Source of the DNA: DATAMF01 sp964472565
GTDB lineage: Bacteria; Chloroflexota; Anaerolineae; Aggregatilineales; Aggregatilineaceae
Assembly: GCA_964472565.1 (NCBI GenBank)
Contig: CAYYNB010000161.1
Span: 1 to 13,732, forward strand
Reading direction: 5' to 3'
DNA length: 13,732 nt
Each line of letters begins with the position of its first letter. The first letter of the stretch is position 1. Positions 6,680-12,553 of this stretch are shown one piece after another. The notes under the pieces are model-generated. The model made no database searches and was not told where the DNA came from. It worked only from the letters and a program-made list of their open reading frames with translations. A program made the position numbers and the translations under genes.

Positions 6680-7949
6680 ATGTTCACAAAAAATTGGTCA
6701 AAATTGATCGCCCTCGTACTGGCACTACTGTTTGCCGTAACCGGGGCTTTTCAGGTCACTCCCCAAGTGTCGGCGCAGGAAGAAGGCGGCCTGATCGCCA
6801 TCATCACGCCAGCCCATGACAACCCGTTCTTCAAGGCGGAAGCGGATTCGGCGCAGGCCGCAGCGGAAGCGTTAGGTTATGNNNNNNNNNNNNNNNNNNN
6901 NNNNNNNNNNNNNNNNNNNNNNNNNNNNNNNNNNNNNNNNNNNNNNNNNNNNNNNNNNNNNNNNNNNNNNNNNNNNNNNNNCCGAAGAGAAGATTTCTAT
7001 CGACTGCATCCTGATCACCCCTGAGAATGTCGAAGATTACTTCAACTTCGCGCCCGTTCAAAAAGAAGAAACTGCTCAAGGTGAGGGCCTGATTGCCATC
7101 ATCACGCCAGCGCATGACAACCCATTCTTCAAGGCGGAAGCGGATTCGGCGCAGGCCGCAGCGGAAGCGTTAGGTTATGAAACGCTGGTGCTGGTGCATA
7201 ATGACGATCCGAACCTGCAAGACCAGCATTTTGATGTCGCCATTGCGCAAGGCGCGAAGGCGATCATTGTGGACAACGCAGGGGCGGACGCCTCGGTTGC
7301 TGCCGTGCAGAAAGCCAAAGATGCCGGGATTCCCGTCTTCCTGATTGACCGTGAGATCAACGAGACAGGCATTGCCGCCGCGCAGATCATCTCGAACAAC
7401 TACCAGGGCGCAGTGCTCGGTGGAGAAGAGTTCGTGCGGTTGATGGGCGAAGAAGGCAAGTACATCGAACTGCTGGGCAAGGAATCGGACACCAACGCGG
7501 GCATCCGCTCGAAGGGCTACAACGATGTGATCAGCCAGTATCCTGATATGGAACTGGTCGCGCAGCAGACGGCGAACTGGAGCCAGACGGAAGCCTTCGA
7601 AGTGATGGAAACCCTGATCCAGGAAAACCCCGACATCAAGGGTGTCATCTCCGGCAACGACACGATGGCGATGGGGGCGATGGCTGCCCTGCAAGCCGCC
7701 GGCATGACCGATGTGATCGTGGTTGGGTTCGATGGCAGCCAGGATGTGATGGACGCCATCAAAGCCGGAACCATCCAGGCGACGGTCCTTCAGCCGGTGG
7801 CGGGGTTCGGACCGCTCGCAGTTGAAATGGCGCACGCCTACATCACCACGGGTGAACTGCCTGCCGAAGAGAAGATTTCTATCGACTGCATCCTGATCAC
7901 CCCTGAGAATGTCGAAGACTACTTCAACTTCGCGCCTGTCGCGCAATAA
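6680..7949 (+). CDS. Tandem (two-domain) sugar ABC substrate-binding protein, interrupted by assembly gap
   Basis: The gene starts at ATG 6680 (AAAGGA at 6665-6670) with a type I signal peptide ending near VSA|QEE (residue 32). A PF13407-type periplasmic binding domain then begins (GLIAIITPAHDNPFF) and runs into 100 N. After the gap the end of the same kind of domain appears and continues without a stop, through a short linker QKEETAQGE, into a second, complete domain (7086-7940). The second domain has expected ligand contacts: DNPFF, a DRE motif, SNN, AGIRSKG, SGNDTMAMG, GFDGS and ATVLQP. It has no start codon context or signal peptide of its own. With the gap as printed the two sides are in different frames; 684 missing bases would restore a single 617-residue protein. 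Binding proteins of this class are normally one domain of about 310 residues. The fusion linker lies on continuous sequence downstream of the gap, so the fusion itself does not depend on the gap. Confidence 0.85.
6788..7058 (+). repeat. Tandem repeat copy 1 of the binding-protein domain (mostly in the gap)
   Basis: Only the two ends of this copy are visible: 6788-6881 aligns with 7086-7179, and 6982-7058 aligns with 7864-7940. Six differences occur in 171 aligned bases (at 6796, 6814, 6826, 7037, 7055, 7058), all at third codon positions and all synonymous. The 3' ends are offset by 882 bases, giving a unit of 294 codons. Confidence 0.9.
6882..6981. other. Assembly gap (100 N) inside repeat copy 1
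   Basis: Exactly 100 N, the conventional size for a gap of unknown length. Matching both flanks to copy 2 (7180-7863) predicts 684 missing bases if there are two copies in total, or 684 plus a multiple of 882 if there are more. The long near-identical repeat probably caused the assembly break. Confidence 0.95.
7086..7940 (+). repeat. Tandem repeat copy 2 of the binding-protein domain (complete)
   Basis: Complete sugar-binding domain unit, from GLIAIITP to the terminal NFAPV. It is followed by AQ and the stop codon, whereas copy 1 continues from APV into the linker. The linker tail AQGEG resembles the mature N-terminus AQEEGG of copy 1, suggesting that the duplicated segment included the start of the mature protein. 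Confidence 0.9.
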
Positions 7950-7961
7950 GCTATTTCATGA

Positions 7962-7994
7962 ATGCGGGTGGGTGGATTTTCCATTCACCCGCAT
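7962..7994 (+). promoter_or_regulatory. Intercistronic hairpin after the binding-protein gene
   Basis: Arms ATGCGGGTG (7962-7970) and CACCCGCAT (7986-7994) pair perfectly. GG/TT gives two G-U pairs in RNA and TGG/CCA adds three more, making a 14-bp stem with a 5-base ATTTT loop. It starts 12 bases after the stop codon. No run of T follows, so full termination is unlikely. Such hairpins after binding-protein genes commonly protect the upstream mRNA and raise binding-protein levels relative to downstream genes. Confidence 0.75.
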
Positions 7995-8018
7995 CGATTT
8001 CATTACAAGGAGCAAACC

Positions 8019-8438
8019 ATGATACGTGGAGAGCTTTTACATCCCCAGATACTTAAAGCACTCGCTGGGGCAGGACACGGATCAAGAGTACTTATCGCAG
8101 ATGGCAATTATCCCTTTACTACCGGATCGCACCCGAACGCAGAGCACGTTTTTCTGAATCTTGCGCCGGGAAAAATGACGGTCACGGAGGTGTTGAGCGT
8201 ATTGGTCAAAGTTATTCCGATTGAGGCGGCGCATGCTATTGCACCGGACAGCGGACCGGAGCCGCGTATTTTCGCTGAATATCGCCAATTGATGCCGGAG
8301 GTTGAACTGCAAACGCTGGGGCGGTTTCCGTTCTATGAAGCAGCGCGTTCACCTGATACGGCACTTGTCATTGCGACAGGCGAACAACGCACATGGGCAT
8401 GTATTTTGCTCACGATTGGTGTTATTCCGCCTGCATAA
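8019..8438 (+). CDS. RbsD/FucU-family sugar mutarotase
   Basis: Started at ATG 8019 the product is 139 residues, the standard family length, and AAGGAG at 8007-8012 supports this start. An upstream in-frame ATG at 7962 lies inside the hairpin and has no ribosome binding site. The family interconverts sugar anomers or ring forms so that the right form reaches the next enzyme. Visible features are the catalytic His20 (GHG), Asp28 (ADGNYP), a RFPFYEAA stretch near 107 and TGEQR near 120-124, all closer to FucU than to RbsD. The C-terminal Y-x-N substrate-contact motif of the family reads W126-A-C128 here, which may alter specificity or activity. It follows the transporter genes and precedes the transketolase halves, fitting a role on the imported sugar. 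Confidence 0.88.
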   Translation: MIRGELLHPQILKALAGAGHGSRVLIADGNYPFTTGSHPNAEHVFLNLAPGKMTVTEVLSVLVKVIPIEAAHAIAPDSGPEPRIFAEYRQLMPEVELQTLGRFPFYEAARSPDTALVIATGEQRTWACILLTIGVIPPA

Positions 8439-8455
8439 GTGGGAGCTGTAGGATC

Positions 8456-9295
8456 ATGACCGAAAGAGAACTCAGGCTAAAGTCCGTTCAATACCGAAAA
8501 ACCATTCTCAAAATTATCCACCATGCCGGATCCGGACATACGGGCGGAAGCCTGTCGTGCGTTGATATTCTGAATGTGCTGTATAACCGCGTGATGAATG
8601 TGTCGCCGGAAACCTTTGGCGATCCTAACCGGGATCGCTATGTGCAAAGCAAGGGGCATTCCGTCGAGGCCCTGTATACGGTGCTGGCTGATCGGGGATT
8701 CTTTCCCCTTGAGGATTTGGATAGACTGTGCCAGTACCAGTCGCACTATATCGGGCACCCGACACGCCATGTGAACGGCATTGAGCAGAATACAGGTGCA
8801 CTCGGTCATGGTCTTTCGGTTGCGGTAGGAATGGCGCTGGCGGGAAAACTGGATGAACGTCCCTATCGCGTGTATACGCTGTTGGGGGATGGTGAGTTAA
8901 CGGAAGGGTCGAGTTGGGAAGCGTCGATGACCGCCGCGCACTACAAGCTGGATAACCTGATCGTGATTGTGGATCGCAACGGGCTGCAAATTACGGGGCC
9001 AACTGAAAAAGTGGTCGCATTGGAGCCTGTCGCGGATAAGTTCGCGGCGTTTGGGTATGCGGTTCGGGAATGTAACGGGAACGATCCTGGTGAACTGGTC
9101 AAACTATTTGAGCAAGTGCCGTTTGAGGTGGGAAAGCCGAATTTGATTCTGGCCCATACCACTAAGGGACTGGGTGTGAGTTTTATCGAAAATACGGTCA
9201 AGTGGCATCACAAGGTGCCGACACAGGATGAACTGGCACGCGCGCTTGAGGAATTGGATGGGGCGGAAGAGGCGTTAAAGGTGGTGCCACTATGA
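8456..9295 (+). CDS. Transketolase N-terminal (thiamine diphosphate-binding) subunit
   Basis: The 279-residue product covers only the first domain of transketolase. Thiamine diphosphate and active-site landmarks are SGHTGGSLS (His28), KGHS (His68), GALGHGLS (His118), the metal/cofactor motif GDGELTEG (144-151) and the paired Asn175 in DRNGLQITG. It needs the partner encoded immediately downstream, with which it shares an ATGA stop/start overlap. I chose ATG 8456 (MTERELR), preceded by GGGAG; the frame is open to 8393 but that would overlap the mutarotase gene. Split transketolases are found in specialised sugar pathways such as apulose-4-phosphate transketolase (AptA/AptB) and the sulfosugar transketolase SqwGH, as well as in ordinary pentose-phosphate roles. 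The placement with a transporter and kinase argues for a dedicated catabolic role. Confidence 0.93.
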   Translation: MTERELRLKSVQYRKTILKIIHHAGSGHTGGSLSCVDILNVLYNRVMNVSPETFGDPNRDRYVQSKGHSVEALYTVLADRGFFPLEDLDRLCQYQSHYIGHPTRHVNGIEQNTGALGHGLSVAVGMALAGKLDERPYRVYTLLGDGELTEGSSWEASMTAAHYKLDNLIVIVDRNGLQITGPTEKVVALEPVADKFAAFGYAVRECNGNDPGELVKLFEQVPFEVGKPNLILAHTTKGLGVSFIENTVKWHHKVPTQDELARALEELDGAEEALKVVPL

Positions 9296-10236
9296 GCAAG
9301 GCGAACCTGGATATTTTTGCTGAGACGGTGTTGGAATTGGCGCAGCAGGATCGAGATGTGTTGGTTGTGACCAGCGACTCGCGCGGGTCGGGAAAGCTGA
9401 CTTCGTTTGGGGAGACGCTGCCTGCTCAGATTGTGGAAGCGGGGATCGCGGAGCAGAATCTGGTGGGAATTGCGGCAGGACTGGCTTCGACAGGCAAAAA
9501 GGTATTCGCGGTGTCGCCTGCCTGCTTTTTAACGGCGCGCTCACTGGAACAGATCAAAAATGATGTGGCGTATTCGGATCAGCGAGTCAAAGTGATCGGG
9601 ATCAGCGCGGGAGTCAGCTATGGAGCGCTGGGATCGACGCACCATTCGCTGCATGATTTCGCGGCGCTGCGGGCGATCAATAATATCGATGTGGTTGCGC
9701 CCGCGGACAACTTTGAGACGCGGGAAACGATCAAAGCAGCAATCCGGCATCCGCGACCACTTTACATTCGGTTTGGTAAAAAAGCGATGCCCGATTTGCC
9801 CCGTCTGAATGATACGTTTGAGATTGGGAAAGCCCGTGTTTTAAAAAGTGGGACGGATGTGGCATTTATCGCGACAGGTGAAACGGCTGCACCCGCTGTG
9901 ATGGCGAGCGAGGTGTTGGAAAAAGAGGGGTTGTCGTGCAGCGTCATCAGCATGCATACGGTTAAACCGCTGGATAAAGATTGTTTGCTGGATGTGGCAC
10001 GCCAATCTCAGGCATTGATCACAGTTGAAGAACACAGTGTTTATGGCGGGTTGGGAGAAGCGTGTGCAGCCGTTTTGCTGCGGGCGGGAATAACCCTGCC
10101 GTTCGAGATTGTGGGGATCCCGGATGAATATACTGTTACGGGCAGCCAGGGCGAGATTTTTGCGCACTATGGCATTTCGGCGGAAGGGTTGGCGCAGACA
10201 GCGAGAAAACTTTTGAAGGTGGAGAGCCGCGTATGA
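9292..10236 (+). CDS. Transketolase C-terminal (pyrimidine-binding) subunit
   Basis: The 314-residue protein supplies the pyrimidine-binding and C-terminal domains that complete a split transketolase. The catalytic glutamate is E54 in EAGIAEQN, which activates the thiamine diphosphate aminopyrimidine ring. GSTHHS (about residues 111-116) and RFGKK (about 160-164) lie where acceptor and phosphate contacts are expected. It overlaps the N-terminal subunit gene by four bases (ATGA at 9292) and the kinase gene by four bases (10233-10236), so the three proteins are probably made in linked amounts. The active enzyme would be a heterotetramer with two active sites at the subunit interfaces. Sequence alone cannot separate it from the related pyruvate dehydrogenase-like or DXP synthase-like pairs, but the partner's motifs favour transketolase. 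Confidence 0.92.
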   Translation: MSKANLDIFAETVLELAQQDRDVLVVTSDSRGSGKLTSFGETLPAQIVEAGIAEQNLVGIAAGLASTGKKVFAVSPACFLTARSLEQIKNDVAYSDQRVKVIGISAGVSYGALGSTHHSLHDFAALRAINNIDVVAPADNFETRETIKAAIRHPRPLYIRFGKKAMPDLPRLNDTFEIGKARVLKSGTDVAFIATGETAAPAVMASEVLEKEGLSCSVISMHTVKPLDKDCLLDVARQSQALITVEEHSVYGGLGEACAAVLLRAGITLPFEIVGIPDEYTVTGSQGEIFAHYGISAEGLAQTARKLLKVESRV

Positions 10237-11711
10237 GCGTGATTTTGGCGGTAGATCAGAGCACATCGGCAACCAAAGCGCTGTTATTCAGCACGACAGG
10301 CGAATTGATCAATAAAGTCTCGGTTGAACACCAACAAATCTATCCGCAACCCGGATGGGTGGAACATGATGCAGAAGAAATTTATCGCAATACGATCAAA
10401 GCGATAGGGATGCTGCTGGTTAAACACGAGGCATTGAAGAACGAGTTGTTATGGCTGAGCATCACGAACCAGCGGGAAACGATTGTGGTGTTCGACAAAA
10501 AAACGGGCAAACCGCTGCACCATGCGATTGTGTGGCAATGCCGCCGAGGGGATGCGATTTGCCAGGATTTGATCAAACAAGGATACGGTGAACAGGTTCA
10601 GCAAAGCACCGGGCTGAAAATCGACACGTATTTTCCGGCAGCGAAGTTAAAATGGCTGTTCCAGAATCAGCCTGAAATCCATCGAGAGGTGGTCGAAGGG
10701 CGGGCGCTGATTGGCACTATCGATGCTTACCTGATCTACCGCCTGACCAAAGGGCAAACCTTCGCAAGCGATCACAGCAACGCCTGCCGAACACTGCTCT
10801 ACGATATTGGAAATCTGCGCTGGGATGAGAAACTCTGCGATTTATTTGATGTGCCTGTTCATGCCTTGCCGGAAGTCCGGGAGAGCGCGGCGCATTACGG
10901 GGAAACAACGATAGAAGATTTGATCGATCACCCGATTCCAATATGTGGGGTGATGGGCGACTCGCAGGCGGCGCTGTTTGCAGAGCGGTGTTTTGCAACT
11001 GGCAGCGGAAAAGTCACCTTTGGAACCGGTTCGTCGGTGCTGCTCAACATCGGGGAACAGTTCAAGCTGTCACCTAATGGCATAGTGACCACCATCGGAT
11101 GGCGGTACTGCGGAAAAACCACCTATGCATTTGAGGGGATCATCAATTTTACGGGGGCGACGGTTGCCTGGCTGCGCGATCAACTCCGGTTGATTGATAC
11201 GCCGCAGGAAACAGAAGCGCTGGCCCTGGCGGTGCCAGATAATGGGAATGTGTATTTGGTGCCTGCATTTGTCGGATTGAGCGCTCCTTACTGGCGCGCG
11301 GATGCACACGGGGCAGTGGTAGGGCTGACGCCGGCCAGCACCAAAGAACACGTTGTGCGGGCGGCGCTGGAAGCGATTGCCTACCAGATTCGGGATGTGC
11401 TGGGATTAATGGCGCAAGATGCCGGGGTGACGCTCCAGCATGTGCATGGCGATGGGGGCATGGTTAACAATAAGTTCCTGATGCAATTTGTGGCGGATAT
11501 TGTCCGGTATACGGTGCGGGCGTCCAGCCTGCCTGAGCTTTCGGCACTGGGCGCGGTGTTGTTCGGCGCGCTGGGACAAGGCGTATATCATTCGCTGGAC
11601 GATCTGGAAGGTCTGCCGCTCGGATTTGTGGATTATGCTCCGCAAATGGACGCGGCACAGGCAGAAATATACTATGCAGGATGGCAAAAAGCGGTGCAGC
11701 AGGTTCTCTAA
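10233..11711 (+). CDS. FGGY-family carbohydrate kinase, glycerol-kinase-like
   Basis: The 492-residue product has full FGGY length. It contains the N-terminal phosphate-binding motif (VDQSTSATK, 7-15), GWVEHDAEEI (41-50), TNQRET (R81, E82), IVWQCRR (W101), the FGGY signature YFPAAKLKWL (133-142), GDSQAALF (D243) and the ATP-binding FGTGSS loop. R81, E82, W101, Y133 and D243 align, offset by two, with glycerol-binding R83, E84, W103, Y135 and D245 of E. coli GlpK. The neighbouring glutamine (Gln246 in GlpK) is Ser244 here, and the SG after YF is PA. So this is a GlpK-subfamily enzyme with a modified pocket. In this operon it probably phosphorylates a ketose with a glycerol-like end (apulose, erythrulose or dihydroxyacetone are candidates), feeding the transketolase. 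Plain glycerol kinase remains possible. Confidence 0.92.
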   Translation: MSVILAVDQSTSATKALLFSTTGELINKVSVEHQQIYPQPGWVEHDAEEIYRNTIKAIGMLLVKHEALKNELLWLSITNQRETIVVFDKKTGKPLHHAIVWQCRRGDAICQDLIKQGYGEQVQQSTGLKIDTYFPAAKLKWLFQNQPEIHREVVEGRALIGTIDAYLIYRLTKGQTFASDHSNACRTLLYDIGNLRWDEKLCDLFDVPVHALPEVRESAAHYGETTIEDLIDHPIPICGVMGDSQAALFAERCFATGSGKVTFGTGSSVLLNIGEQFKLSPNGIVTTIGWRYCGKTTYAFEGIINFTGATVAWLRDQLRLIDTPQETEALALAVPDNGNVYLVPAFVGLSAPYWRADAHGAVVGLTPASTKEHVVRAALEAIAYQIRDVLGLMAQDAGVTLQHVHGDGGMVNNKFLMQFVADIVRYTVRASSLPELSALGAVLFGALGQGVYHSLDDLEGLPLGFVDYAPQMDAAQAEIYYAGWQKAVQQVL

Positions 11712-11712
11712 G

Positions 11713-11742
11713 TTGACCATCGATTAGCACCGATGTTATGAT
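11713..11742 (+). promoter_or_regulatory. Sigma-70-type promoter after the sugar operon
   Basis: TTGACC (11713-11718) and TATGAT (11737-11742) are spaced by 18 bp, starting two bases after the kinase stop codon. The architecture is almost the same as the LacI-gene promoter (TTGACT, 18 bp, TATGAT). No terminator precedes it, so readthrough from the operon is also possible. Confidence 0.6.
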
Positions 11743-11780
11743 GAGCAACAAACCAACCCCGCTGCGAGAGGAGCACCGCC

Positions 11781-12551
11781 ATGCAACGATTTCGAGTCTG
11801 GTGGAATAGTTTTAAAACTGTCGCGATTTTGTTGTCCTTCATCTTAAATTTTGTCACGATTGTGGTGCTGCTGCTGGTCGTGATGCAGCTATTTCAGATT
11901 AAAAATGGGATTCTGGAACCGCTGATCGATGGACTGCATCGCAATTTTGTCGGCCTGGATGAGGCTGTCATTGAGCGCACCATTGATGTTGAGGATCAGA
12001 TTCCGGTTCAATTTGATCTGCCACTCAGCCAATCAACGAATGTTGTACTGACTGCTGATGTTCCGATTGCGGCCAGCGCAACCTTTACACTGCCGGGGGG
12101 CGGCGGTGTGATCAATGGGCGGGTGGATATTGTGTTGCCACAAGGACTGATTCTGCCGGTTCAGTTGGATATGACGGTGCCAGTTGATACCAGTATCCCG
12201 ATTAATCTGCCGGTGGAAGTGGAAATTCCGCTGAAGGAAACCCAACTGCATTATCCGTTTGTGGGGCTGCGTGACCTGCTGGAACCCTATGTTCGCATTA
12301 TGGATCATCTGCCGAGTGACTGGGATCAGGTGCCGGACTTTACAATTGACGCGATTCAAGGTGAGGGTGTGCTGTTGACATCACCATCAGAGGAGAGCGA
12401 AAATCCCTGGCCTGGTATCCCTGAAGAAGCTGAAGAAAACCCGGCGCGTCAAACACCAAGCGACGGTGCGCTTATCACACCCACGATGACGATCACACCG
12501 TATCCGATGGTTCCAGTTCAGACTTCCACACCAACTGGAACAGGAGAATAA
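11781..12551 (+). CDS. Membrane-anchored protein with proline-periodic beta repeats, unknown function
   Basis: I do not recognise a named family. The 256-residue product has one N-terminal transmembrane helix (about residues 13-35) after a basic segment, so most of it should lie outside the cell. Residues ~68-151 form alternating hydrophobic/polar beta-type strands punctuated by xPx motifs (prolines at 75, 81, 95, 105, 120, 126, 134, 140, 144, 150), interrupted by a GGGG turn at 106-109. A short helical region follows. The last ~60 residues are Glu-, Pro- and Thr-rich low-complexity sequence, probably disordered. A strong ribosome binding site, GAGAGGAG (11766-11773), precedes the ATG, and an independent promoter lies upstream. 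It is two bases from the methyltransferase gene, so the two are probably co-transcribed. Confidence 0.75.
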   Translation: MQRFRVWWNSFKTVAILLSFILNFVTIVVLLLVVMQLFQIKNGILEPLIDGLHRNFVGLDEAVIERTIDVEDQIPVQFDLPLSQSTNVVLTADVPIAASATFTLPGGGGVINGRVDIVLPQGLILPVQLDMTVPVDTSIPINLPVEVEIPLKETQLHYPFVGLRDLLEPYVRIMDHLPSDWDQVPDFTIDAIQGEGVLLTSPSEESENPWPGIPEEAEENPARQTPSDGALITPTMTITPYPMVPVQTSTPTGTGE

Positions 12552-12553
12552 TT

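Noticed and set aside
6619..6819. Small gene starting at ATG 6619 after a strong TAAGGAGGT
   Set aside because: The spacing from the purine run to the ATG is too long (14 bases), and most of the frame lies over the signal peptide and start of the binding protein in another frame, with an Arg-rich shadow-like composition.
6680..7949. Frameshifted pseudogene of a binding protein
   Set aside because: The apparent frame change is produced by the arbitrary 100-N filler; a 684-base gap predicted from copy 2 restores the frame, and all visible differences are synonymous.
7962..8018. Earlier start for the mutarotase at ATG 7962
   Set aside because: This ATG is the first base of the hairpin arm and lacks a ribosome binding site. 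Starting at 8019 gives AAGGAG spacing and the family-standard 139 residues.
8393..8455. Earlier start for the transketolase N-terminal subunit at 8393
   Set aside because: It would overlap the mutarotase gene by 46 bases and adds Cys-rich residues that do not fit the family; ATG 8456 has GGGAG upstream.
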